Assembly (NCBI GenBank): GCA_030704615.1
Contig: CM060733.1
Coordinates: forward strand, 2,542,001 to 2,606,000
Direction of reading: 5' to 3'
Source of the DNA: Takakia lepidozioides
Lineage: Eukaryota > Streptophyta > Takakiopsida > Takakiales > Takakiaceae
Length of the DNA stretch: 64,000 nucleotides
The translations under genes were made by a program, and so were the position numbers. The notes beneath the pieces were generated by a model. That model searched no databases and was not told where the DNA came from. It was given only the letters and a program-made list of their open reading frames with translations. This document shows positions 48,560-58,444 of this stretch, one piece after another; the first letter of the stretch is position 1; the number at the start of each line of letters is the position of its first letter.

Positions 48560-50359
48560 TGTCACTAGAGAAGAGAGACGACGTATACAGCGGTTCCTGA
48601 GGCTTACAGGAATTGCTTTGCCTCTCGTGCTACGGTGGAGGAGCACGAGAGACATGTTCAGGTTCTGCATCGACCGGGTTTGGTCAATAGGGATGCGGAT
48701 GGATTGAGTCGCAATCCATGCACGAGCCAGCAGGATGACACTAGAGCTCGGTGGCATGGTGAGACGGACGAGGAGATGGTGTCGGGATGGCATGCATCTG
48801 CCTTTTTGTGTATCTTGGCATCGGGAGGTCAGGTTGGACCTACAACAGGGATGACTGTAGACGGAGTGTCTGAGGACCCTGAGGCTAGTGATGAGCCAGG
48901 TGGTGCCAGAGATATACATGAGGATTCGGTTGTGTTGGACTACCTCCGCACTAGAGATACGGCAGCTAGTGTGACTGCCAAGGAGAGGGATCGGATCCTA
49001 CAACGAGCCAAGAGGTTCAAGTGGGAGGGGATACATCTGCTTCGAGTATGGGAGGATGGTCAGGTGAGGATCGTGCCTCACCCAACACAGCGTGCACGGT
49101 TAGTGCGGCATGCCCATGAGGAGTTGGGGCATTTTGGAGTGCGACGCACTCACAGTTTACTGCAGGGGCAGTATTGGTGGCGTGGTATGCATACAGAGGT
49201 GCAACAATTCGTGGCTAGGTGCATGGTGTGTGACAGGGTGCGTGCTTCATTCAACGCCCCTACACCATAGTTGCATCCTTTACCAATCATGGGATTGGGC
49301 TACAGGTCGAGTCTTGACTTCGCAGGACCGTTGCCACTGACTATGCGCCACCACAGATATGTGTTGGTGATGGTGGAGCACTTCTCCAAGTGGATTGAGT
49401 TGGTTCCATTGCCTGACAAGGCTAGTGAGGGGGCTGCGTATGCATTCTTGGATCGTGTGCTTAGCCGATTCGGTGCTCCAGCTGAGGTACTCACGGACCA
49501 AGGGAGAGAGTTCTTGGGGGAGTTTCAGGCTTTGAGTAATAAAGCCTTGATAGACTACCGCACCACTTATCGGGATCATCCTGAGGCCGATGGCTTGGTA
49601 AAGAGAGTTGTTCAGACGGTGAAGAGGGGTTTGCACAAGTATGGCTTGCAGAAAAAGGGACACCTATGAGATTGGGATCTTCAGGTTCATTGGTTAGCCA
49701 TGGGCTACAGGTTCAGCAAACAAGCATCACTTGCCTCCTTCTCACCATATTTCCGTCTCTTTGGCCGAAAGCCGGATTTGCCTGCAGCCATTCGTAGGGA
49801 CACTGCTCAAGTCCTTAACCTTGACGATCCGGACGTGTGGGTACATGCATGTGATCAGCGTGCAGAGTTGTTCAAGAACGTCATGCCCATGGCTTTTGAG
49901 AACCTTGCCATTGCACAGCACCGTGATACGTTGAGGTATGCCACTATACATGGTGGAGGATATCGTCCTGGGGTTCGGAGGTTTAGCCCTGGTGACTATG
50001 TTTATTTGCAGCAGACTGCTCCTACGACTCTGGATGTTACTGCAGGGCGTGTTATTCTGAGGGTTCGAGAGGTGTTGCCCTCAGGGGTCCTGATCTTGGA
50101 GGGTCGGGATGGCATGACTTGGAAGGACCATGTGCGTAATTGTGCGCCATGTCACCTTCCCAATGTCGATGGCAGAGTTGACCCAAACTTGGCAGTGGTA
50201 CCTGCAGGTTTGAGGTGCATGGTCTGTGGGTCTGCCAAAGGGGCAGCCACCATGCTGGTGTGTGATCGATGCTCAAGGGGTTGGCATATGGGATGCTTGA
50301 CACCACCTCTTGAGAAGGTTCCTGATGGAGATTGGTTGTGTCCACACTGCTTGGGATAG
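48560..50359 (+). pseudogene. RNase H end, DDE integrase and PHD finger
   Basis: After a frame change near 48600 the frame reads H-R-P-G-L-V-N-R-D-A-D-G-L-S-R (end of RNase H, about 48670). Then follow the H2C2 zinc domain (H-A-H-E-E-L-G-H, C-M-V-C-D; 49105-49245), the core with S-L-D-F-A-G-P-L (first Asp), L-T-D-Q-G-R-E-F (second Asp), and D-G-L-V-K-R where Glu is normally found: a catalytic Glu-to-Lys change. Stops at 49268 (TAG) and 49667 (TGA). The C-terminus is a PHD finger. RT and the RNase H core are missing. Confidence 0.85.
50215..50359 (+). other. PHD finger at the integrase C-terminus
   Basis: Canonical C4-H-C3 spacing: C-M-V-C, then M-L-V-C-D-R-C, G-W-H-M-G-C, and W-L-C-P-H-C just before the TAG at 50357. 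PHD fingers read the histone H3 tail. Here it takes the C-terminal place that a chromodomain holds in chromoviruses. Confidence 0.9.
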
Positions 50360-50604
50360 TGGCAATGGACATGACTGGAGGCAGCTAACAAGACATAGGA
50401 GACCAAGCTCATAGGAGTCAATACATGATATCCCAAGCTCAAGTTCACAGGTTGCAAGACGGCGACTAACGATGGGGCAACTCTTGCACCCGACCTCTTG
50501 ATCTATCGAGTTTGAGTGTAGTAGGGATAGTGGTGGAGAACTTAGTGAGGCTATGGTCACTATCACATCTTGTGGCTACCTGGACTTAGAGGGACCTAAG
50601 CACC

Positions 50605-50619
50605 AGCTAGGGGGGCGAT
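50605..50619 (+). other. Polypurine tract before B1
   Basis: AGCTAGGGGGGCGAT lies directly upstream of TGTGTGGAC, the start of B1. This is where plus-strand synthesis would begin and shows that B is the first part (U3) of the 3' repeat. Confidence 0.7.
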
Positions 50620-50785
50620 TGTGTGGACTAGTGACTGCCATAGTGGGCAGCATAGTGGCAGCCTAGTTGTAGCCTAGTGGTTGGACTAGTGGCTGGACTA
50701 GTGGTATACTACTGTGTGGTGTGCACATGTGTTGTGTGGTTTTGGACAGGGATGTAGTTGTGTAGCGATATGTATGCGCACGACA
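50620..50785 (+). repeat. Terminal repeat B1
   Basis: 166 bp, TGTGTGGACTAG...GCACGACA, rich in GGACTAGTGG phrases. Followed by GC and then A2. The junction GACAGCTGTC (50782-50791) is a perfect palindrome. Confidence 0.9.
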
Positions 50786-50787
50786 GC

Positions 50788-51114
50788 TGTCAAGTTATTT
50801 TACCACTAATATGAAACTAGCTAGGAAATAGCTAGTTTTTACATATTGACATTTGGGATTGGCCCAAGTGTCAATCCAAGGGTCAAGACAGATTTAGGCC
50901 CTGGAGTGGTTATCTTCGCGGCAAGCGCGGGAGGCTCATCTTTCTCGAGTTGAGCCTCACCGCGCCTAGCTATGGCGCCGTAGTGTGGATTCCCCATGGC
51001 GTGGGGTGCACTTGGCTTGACTTGTATTTGAGTGATGAGGTTATATATGCATGAGTTTATGCTTCAGCTTTGTGAGCTCGCATGAGCTTGTGCTTGTATT
51101 CTTCTTCTTTATCA
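50788..51114 (+). repeat. Terminal repeat A2
   Basis: 327 bp, 97 percent identical to A1, same hairpins and TATA box. It abuts B2 directly. Confidence 0.92.
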
Positions 51115-51115
51115 T

Positions 51116-51292
51116 TGTGTGGACTAGTGACTGCCATAGTGGGTAGCATAGTGGCAGCCTAGTTGTAGCCTAGTGGTTGGACTAGTGGCTGGACTAGTGG
51201 TGGACTAGTGGTATACTAGTGTGTGGTGTGCATATGTGTTGTGTGGTTTTGGACAACGATGTAGTTGTGTAGCGATATGTATGCGCACGACA
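51116..51292 (+). repeat. Terminal repeat B2
   Basis: 177 bp. Differs from B1 by an extra 11-bp GGACTAGTGGT-type unit and about five substitutions. It ends GACA, followed by the target duplication ACCT. Confidence 0.92.
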
Positions 51293-52030
51293 ACCTAAAA
51301 GCAAATGATGGGGGAAGGGGTGAAGCTTGACCACATCATGTTTGTATGCGTTTGCAGTGTGTGTGCAAGCCTTGCAGCCCTAGAAAGCACATGCAAAGAG
51401 GTGCATGGTTGCATCACCAAAGCTGGAATTGTACTAGATGTGATTATGAACAATACCCTCGTGGGCATGAATAGCTGAAGGAGCAGGGATACAGTGTGGG
51501 TGCAGATTCATCCAAGATGGCCGGATTTCAAGCTCCAGATTACCTATGATTCCCTATGGAATGATAGCTACAAGAAACCTGCATGGGTAGATGGTCAACT
51601 GGTAGCCGCAGCAACAGCGGCACAATTGATAAAATCAGGCACCGCTAATGAAGGCACCTTTTTCAACACATGAGACCATTTTCCCCTCTTATCAGAATCG
51701 GCCCTAAATTTCCATGTTGCATTTTGCAAGTTAGCTGGTTGAGTGAAATCTAGTTGGAGTGACTTTGACATGATATTGCCAATGTGAGGAAAGTATCCAA
51801 AAACAGGTAACAGAGATGAGGAGAAGCTGTGGAATGAATGCTTTTCTGACCTTAGTCAATGGTCGGACAATCAAGGCAAACAGGTGTATGCGTGTCAATG
51901 ACCAAATGTCATTCTGAACACTGCCCTGGTGGACATGTATGCCAAATGTGGGTGTATCGAGGATGCAAAGGGAGTGTTCAACACTATGGCTGAATGAGAT
52001 GTGGTGTCGTGGAGTGTGATGCTTGCAGCC
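51293..52030 (+). pseudogene. PPR and OSB-like fragments, right of the retroelement
   Basis: 51293-51475 continues the interrupted PPR (K-Q-M-M-G-E-G-V-K, F-V-C-V-C-S-V-C-A-S-L). 51465-51905 repeats the OSB-like block of 42.4-43.0 kb in better shape (P-D-F-K-L-Q-I-T-Y-D-S-L-W, then L-W-N-E-C-F-S-D-L-S-Q-W-S-D-N-Q-G-K-Q ahead of a GTGTATG donor). 51905-52030 is again PPR (L-V-D-M-Y-A-K-C-G-C-I-E-D-A). The mixture shows a duplicated composite of two organellar nucleic-acid-binding gene types. Confidence 0.65.
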
Positions 52031-53330
52031 ATCGCGCTACCTGTCAGCAAGACAACTCCCAAACCTCCAGTCCTTGATTGCCAGAATGGGGTAAGGGTTC
52101 CCTACCTGCAATTTTCCATTGCTTGAAACCTTGATCATGTATCTTCTGCCGTTTTCGGGCTGGATGGCAGTTGAAGGTGGGTGACCTAGTCCGGCCAAGC
52201 CAGTGTATGCATCTTCTGCAGTCTACTTAGACTTTGCAGCTTTGTGCATTTTTGTAGCAGCACCGGATTAGATTATGGAACGGATCTCTGAACATTAAGT
52301 CACGTTGTATTTGAATCGATGTTCCAATTTCAAATGTGCTTTCATGTTTCAATGGTGTTTTTGTGTTTCAATGCTATGGTCATGTACACGACTACCTCCC
52401 ATCCACAGAACCTCCGCCACGTGCCACTTTCACCCTCGTGTTCGCCCATACTCGTGCCACGTGCAGTATTTAGAGTGCGTCATGGAAGTCATATGTTCCA
52501 GTCATAACGACCACCCCACCTCCATCTTACATAATTTGACTCCACGTGTAGACCTAGGATTAACCGTCCGAAGTCATATATGTCAGTCACGAAAGACCCT
52601 TCTACTCCATATTGTCATGCCACATGTCATATCCAGTCTAATCCACGTATTGTCTTGGGGTGCATTTGCGGAAGTTACCCTGCCATGTGTCGTCCCCAAT
52701 ATTCTCCACGTGTTGTCCTGGGGTTGATCCACGGAAGTCGTATATGCCAGTCGAAGACCCTGTCGCCTTCCCTTTGACGTGACACGTGACATATCCCTTC
52801 CGTTTCACGTGAAGCTGACATGGATTCGCAGTCATTTACTACGGTCTTATCAATGACTACGATTAGGCGTCCCGTTGCCATGTCAACAGTGAGCTCCACG
52901 ACTGGCAGATACGACTCTATGGCGCTTATGACTCATTTGTCACAACTGACTGGGTTTATCTGACTGGGCAGTCATCAGTCATAAAAGGCTGATACGACTG
53001 AAAAATATTAGACATAAAAGCCGGGATCTGCTGTAGTGAGAGGGTAGAGGAAAATAGCTCCATATGCAACGAATCTAGATAAAGTTAAAGATATTATAAG
53101 AGAGGCTTTTGTCTTGAAGTTGAAGCTAGTCCATTACGAGACTACTTAACATATATAGTAAAAATGTCTAAAAACAAGTTTTAGTGATTATTTTTAGCCT
53201 AGCTAGAACTATATAAGAAGCTCGTCGGTGAAGCCACAAATCAATTGTTCTTGTTGTGTGCTTTTATGGTTGGGTGAAGAGCTTCTATACAATCCTCTTT
53301 CATCTTTGTTGTTCTATCTCTGTTTTCTCA
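52031..53330. other. No gene; degenerate repeats
   Basis: Between about 52400 and 52790 phrases such as CCACGTGTTGTCCTGGGG and GGAAGTCGTATATGCCAGTC recur imperfectly about every 80-90 bp. The rest is AT-rich without coding signal. Confidence 0.4.
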
Positions 53331-54518
53331 AGTTACAGTGCTGAAGAGTATAGAGATGTCATTTTAAGAAATCGAACGAGTTACAACAACGTGCACTCGT
53401 TATTGGTACAATGTTTGATTTTCTATATCTAGTACCATATGTTTAAGAAACTTGGGCTACCTTAGGCAACGGAGGTACACATCGTTTACACCGAAGTTGA
53501 GAATCGAAATAGAAAAGAACAAACCAATATACTGTCACGGACATAGCCTAGAGGAACTTACCAGGAGTAAATATCAAAAGTTACCAAGTTATCAAAAATT
53601 ACTGTGATATACCATGATCTACCATAAGTTATCATTAGTTACCAAATTACCGAGAGTAACTTGGGAAACTGCTCATGAAGCTTCCTTTGGAGGAAACTTC
53701 TCCATCAAGAAACCTCATCTGGGGAAGTCTCTTAGGGAACCTCCTAGTATCTAGTATATATAGGAGGCGAGACTGGACACTCTTCAGTCTCACCAACACA
53801 AGTTCAAGCTACTCTTGTTTCCAGTCCCAGTACTTTAGTCCAGCTTCCAGTACTCTAGTCCAGTTTCCAGTATCTGGTACCCCAGTCCAGTTTCCAGCAT
53901 TCCAGTATTCGAGTCGAGTTCCAGTATCTTGTATTCTTGTCCATTGTTATAAAGATCATCTTGATTCATGTTTACCCACCGTGCATTCGGCCACGCCGAC
54001 CTGGACTTCTTGTCTAGTCTTGTACCTCTAGTCTGATCTCTTGTTTGTGTTCAGTCATGTTCTCGTTCTTGACATATACTATATTGGTTACCCAACTCAA
54101 AGACAGAAGAAAGTTGGGAGTCAATTATATATATTTCGGAGATTCCAACAGTTGATAAATTGATTATGGCTTGTTACATCGATGTGAGATGTTATGAGGT
54201 GGTCTTGTTCTGTAACCTAAGCCACAATCGGTTTATCAAATGTTGAAATCTCCGAACTTCGTATAATTGATTCCCAACTTCATTCTGTCTTTGAGTTGGG
54301 TAACCAATATGGTATATTGGTTTATTCTTTTCTACTTCGGTGTAAACGATGTGTACCTCCAATGCCAAAGATAACCCAAGTTTCTTCAATATGGTACTGG
54401 ATGTAGAAGATGTGTTTGGAATCAACACTAGATCGCTAAGGAGTGCGCGTTGTTGTAATTTTGTAGCAGCGTTCGAGATCTTGAAATGATATCTCTATAC
54501 TCTTCGGCACATGTAACT
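53331..54518. repeat. Large inverted-repeat (foldback) element split by a solo LTR
   Basis: AGTTACAGTGCTGAAGAGTA at 53331 pairs with the region ending CTTCGGCACATGTAACT at 54518. The complementarity (roughly 80 percent by eye) continues inward, including TACACATCGTTTACACCGAAG and ACCAATATAC against its complement. After removing the solo LTR (53534-54074) the arms are about 300 bp each with a short loop near 54170-54215. The right arm has an open minus-strand frame 54192-54428 (I-Y-H-I-G-Y-P-T-Q-R-Q-N), so the element may be an inverted duplication of a coding segment. Confidence 0.7.
53534..54074 (+). mobile_element. LTR family A, copy 4 (solo LTR, intact ends)
   Basis: 541 bp, TGTCACGGACATAGCC...TTCTTGACA, flanked by the 5-bp duplication TATAC (53529-53533, 54075-54079). 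TATATATAGGAGGCGAGACTGG at about 53754. This copy defines the family ends used for the other copies. Confidence 0.93.
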
Positions 54519-54954
54519 GACAAAATAGTTGTCAAAACAAATTACACATTGACGCAATAATTTTGTTATGTTTTGTAAATGTTTCTGTATTTGTCGTAAA
54601 CAAACATAAGCATCGCTTCATTCACTCTTTATATTAAGTGCCAAAGGTAGTTGGCGGTGGTCGACAATTCAATATAATACTAGTTTGCCAGTGTGCACAC
54701 CAACGACCTCGTCAAGCCAATGGTGCTAATCCTCTCGAGTTTGGGTCCATGGATTTGTATACTGCTGATCCTTCAAGGTTGCGTCGAGAGGGTTGCAGGG
54801 CAGGTTGTGTGAAGTTATTCTAGAAAGAAGACAAGACAAGAAAACTAAGAAGAATTCATATTAAGCTTGTTTTATAATGAGAAACATGTCTCTATTTATA
54901 CATAAAGTCAACAACTATAATTATCTGGGTATGAATAATCACACCTTTTATAAT

Positions 54955-55330
54955 CTAGCTAATATGGGTTTCGTGTTCAATTCTCATCACTCCCCCTGAA
55001 ACTATATTAGCGTGCTTCATGCTAAATAAAAGTTTAACTCGACTTACACTTTTAGTAAGGAAATCAGCTACCATTAGTTCAGTAGTACAATAGGCTAATT
55101 TAAGTTCCCCACTAGTTGTCTTTTCTCTTATGTAGTGAAATTGAATTTCTCTGTGTTTAGATCTAGTATGGAACTTTGGATTTTCCGTTAGTGCTATTGC
55201 ACTTTGATTATCGCAAGCAATAATAGTAGGATTAGATTGTTCATGTTTTAAATCTGTCATTAATCTCCGTAACCACACCGCTTCCTTGGCAGCAAGAGTC
55301 GCAGCAATGTACTGTAAACACCATGAAGGT
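54955..55330 (-). pseudogene. Copia RNase H fused to the RT N-terminal edge
   Basis: R-S-T-R-I-R-K-P-S-W (normally just ahead of RT) is followed almost at once by Y-I-A-A-T and K-E-A-V-W-L-R-R-L, then C-D-N-Q-S-A-I-A-L and H-T-R-S-K-H-R-E-I, the RNase H end. The RT core with Y-V-D-D is gone, so the deletion spans about 1 kb. Confidence 0.85.
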
Positions 55331-55469
55331 TTTCTTATTCTAGTAGATCGACGTGGACTACTAGGTTGACTTGAGGGTTCAGGGAGATCAAAATCATCAT
55401 CTGAATGGTCATTAAAAGTAGGAGAAATAACTGGTGGAGTGGAGTTTACAGGTTGGTTAGTAGGAGGTA

Positions 55470-56564
55470 TTAAATTTTGAGGAGGAATAAGAACATTAGA
55501 TGGAGTAATTGAAGGAAGACGGTCAGCATTTGGTGGAGAGAGGGCATAAAAAATGGATCGAGGGACTGAAACAGAATGGGAATCAGGATCAGGATCAGGA
55601 TCTGGAGGGCTTCATTAAAGGAAACATCCCTACTAATATGAATGGTTTTATTTGGTTCATAATAAAGACGAAATGCTTTTGATGTTTCATCATAGCCAAG
55701 CAAACGACATAGAAGGCTTTTAAAATCTAATTTCTTTCTGAGTTCATCAGGAATGTGCATGTAAGCCTTACATCCAAAAATACGGATATGTGATAGAGTA
55801 GGCTTACGGCCAGTCCATTTCTCATGAGGGGTCATATCAATTACGACATTTGTAGGTAAGCGATTTTGTAAATAAGCTGTTGTTGAAACAGCTTTTGCCC
55901 AAAAGATTTGGGTAGTTTAGAATAGTCAAGCATACAACGAGCGCTCTCCATGAGTGTGCGGTCCTTCCGCTCTGTGCGACGCCGTTCTGTTGAGGTGTGT
56001 AGGAAGTAGTCATTTGTCTTGAAATGCCATGTGTAGTACAAAAATCCTTAAATGCATTAGATTTATATTCACCCCCTCCATCTGAACGTCTTTAGGCGCT
56101 TGCCAATAAAAGTTTCAGCATGAGATTTAAATGCTTGAAAATGAGTAAATGTTTCACTTTTGTTTTTTAGAAAGTAGAGTTTAGTCCAACGGAAGGAGTC
56201 ATCTATAAAAGTTAAGAAAATATATAAAACCCGTAAAAAAGGGGACCGAAAGTGGACCACAAATGTCAGTGTGGATCAAATCTAGAATGTTTTCACTTCT
56301 ATATTCACTTGTGCGAGGAAACTTAGTGCGGGCATGTTTTCCCATAACACAACTAGGACAAAAATTAAGGTGGGGAAATCGTTTTAATTTTACGCCATAG
56401 ACATAAGGAAGAGTATAAAGTTGTTGTAACTTTTTAATTCCTATGTGTCCTAATCTTAAATGCCACAGTTCAGATTCATTTATTTCTTGATTGGTAATAT
56501 TAATAAGTGGAGAAGAGATTGATGGACAATCAGCAAGTGCTTTAGGATATTTAGATTGACCCAA
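55470..56564 (-). pseudogene. Copia integrase
   Basis: The pre-integrase H2C2 domain (W-H-L-R-L-G-H, C-P-S-C-V-M-G-K) and D-L-I-H-T-D-I-C-G-P with the first Asp are in 56199-56564. Later parts (R-K-D-R-T-L-M-E-S-A-R near 55950; M-T-P-H-E-K-W-T-G-R-K-P; I-F-G-C-K-A-Y) follow in shifted frames down to 55470. Frameshifts near 56230, 56085 and 55850 inactivate it. Confidence 0.88.
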
Positions 56565-56809
56565 TTTATATAACTGACCCTCTGGTGTAAATGTAGTAAT
56601 TATATTAAAGTAAGGGGCTTTATTTTTAAGAACACATTGTGCAGGTGAAAAAATAAAGGTATAGCCAACATTAACTCCTTGACTGACTGAAATTAAAATT
56701 TTCTTAATACCAGGGACATATAAGACATTTGATATAAACTTTAAATCTCCTGAAGTTAGCTCAATTTGAATTGTGCCATGGCCTTTAATAGGATAAGATG
56801 AGTTATCTC

Positions 56810-57660
56810 CAGTGTTGTGCGGGTCCGGGTTTTGAAGGCGGGTACCCGTACCCGGCGGGTTAGGATCTGGGTTACCGGGACCGTGCTATCACAAAAAACC
56901 CGGACCCTGACCCAGGACCCGCCTGCTGGGTCCAGAACCCCTTAAAACCGCGGGCCAATGTTGCGGGTCAGGGTCCGGGTCTTAAATTTAGATGGGGCAT
57001 GCGGGGTCCACCTTAGCTCTGGTAGGTTTTGTCACATGTGTGGAGGGGACGAGCAGCAATAGGCCACTGCAGCAGCCAACCACCTCAAAAGCGGTTGTGG
57101 GTTCAATCCACGGAGTGGTGTCACAAAGTTGTGCCCTATGGGACCATAATTTACACCTCCCAAAGGAGGCGTCATATATTATTATTAGGCCAGATCCCAC
57201 ACATCCATGCTATAGTGATCTACCCTTGAGGCATATTACTATTCTTAACATGTTTAAAGAATTGATATTGAAAAATAGAAAATGGAACTCAAACTTCTAT
57301 TTTAATTCTTATTCATGGTATACATATTCATATTCATGGTATATTTTGAAGGAATGTCTCTTAAATTAAAATTCATTATTAGGATTTAATTTTTTTTCCT
57401 GCCAAAAATAATTTTATCCCTTATTTTTCTAATTTATTTAATCAATAAATTAGGACCCGGATCCGAACCCGTGAACCCGCTATCTTCCAACAACTACCCG
57501 GACCCTAACCCGAGTCCGTGTTTACAAACCCGGACCCGAACCCGGACCCGGATTTTCCAAATTTCAAAAACCCGGATCCGGACCCGGACTTGGCTCCGAG
57601 AAAAAACCCGCACCCGGACCCCGGCGGGTTCCTTAAAAAGGCAGAACCCGCACAACACTG
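56810..57660. mobile_element. Non-autonomous hAT-type MITE with CCCGGACC-rich ends
   Basis: 851 bp with 15-bp terminal inverted repeats CAGTGTTGTGCGGGT/ACCCGCACAACACTG and an exact 8-bp duplication GTTATCTC (56802-56809, 57661-57668). The first and last ~150 bp are dense in CCCGGACCCG-type hexamers that pair across the element. The middle is AT-rich and holds the second SINE-like copy (about 57020-57200). No transposase. Confidence 0.9.
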
Positions 57661-57695
57661 GTTATCTCCCAAATAGACATTTTGGGAGGTTGTTG

Positions 57696-57935
57696 TTAGT
57701 ATGGTGTTGAAAAACAATCTTCGTTAGATGTCATATGTTGTGAAGCACCAGAATCAACAAACCATATATTGTTATTAATTTCAGCTGAGATAGATGTTAC
57801 AAACAATTGAGTGTTTTGAGATGCTGAACTATTTGTATGACCAGAACGACACTCTTGAGCTATCCTGATTCGACAATATTTTATATGATGGCTTAACATG
57901 TTACAATGAAAACACCTTATTACAGGTATTCTGTT
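57696..57935 (-). pseudogene. Copia nucleocapsid zinc knuckle and protease
   Basis: C-F-H-C-N-M-L-S-H-H-I-K-Y-C is a complete CCHC knuckle. It is followed by W-F-V-D-S-G-A-S-Q-H-M-T, the copia protease active site. The MITE is inserted between this and the integrase. Confidence 0.85.
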
Positions 57936-58039
57936 AGGAAATTTGTTAAATGGAGTTCAAATAGAAGAACGTGGTCGTGGTGTAAAACTTGAACCACTAG
58001 GTTTTGGACGAGATCTATAACCAAAACTTGATCTTGGTC

Positions 58040-58444
58040 TTAATTTTTGATTTTTTTAAAAATATTAAATAATGCAGTATTGGAGACAGGCTCAGGTTCT
58101 TCACCTTGTCGTCTCAATTGTTCTTCTAATAATAATTTAATAATATCTGTTAGTGTGCCAATTTTACCCGTTTGGGCCATGACAAGACCAGAATAGGACT
58201 TAGGCATAGAACCTAAGAGGTTTGCTGCTGCATCGTTATCTAGTGGCCGTTCATCCATCAAATTACTAAATTTATTAATGTGCGCTTGCACACTATCATT
58301 TTCCATCATTTTTAAAGTAAAGAATTTCCTCGTTAGAAGATTTTTACTGATTAAATTACTCTCTTCATATAAAATATGTAAGTGGTCCCAGACCTCGTTG
58401 GAAGTCTTTAGGTGTTTTACGTGTACTAACAGATTATCTTTCAT
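58040..58444 (-). pseudogene. Copia gag (UBN2-type)
   Basis: 134 codons, M-K-D-N-L-L-V-H-V-K start, S-N-E-V-W-D-H-L and L-L-G-S-M-P-K-S-Y, the usual gag core of plant copia elements. The N-terminal part upstream is frameshifted. Confidence 0.85.

Larger units (their letters stand above)
44039..51292 (+). mobile_element. Retroelement with DNA methyltransferase, DDE integrase and PHD finger
   Basis: 7254 bp bounded by TGTCAAG...GCACGACA and flanked by ACCT on both sides (44035-44038, 51293-51296). The flanking PPR codons line up once the element and one ACCT are removed, which fixes the boundaries. Order: A1 repeat (44039-44365), leader with tandem repeats, aspartic protease, C5-cytosine methyltransferase, RNase H end, integrase, PHD finger, purine tract, B1, A2, B2. 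RT is deleted. Ty3/gypsy-like by its integrase and its RNase H end. In-frame stop codons make this copy inactive. Confidence 0.9.

Noticed and set aside
44039-51292. Calling the element a DIRS/Ngaro tyrosine-recombinase retrotransposon
   Set aside because: The repeat topology fits, but the protein has an H2C2 zinc domain and DDE integrase core, no tyrosine recombinase motif was seen, and a target duplication is present.
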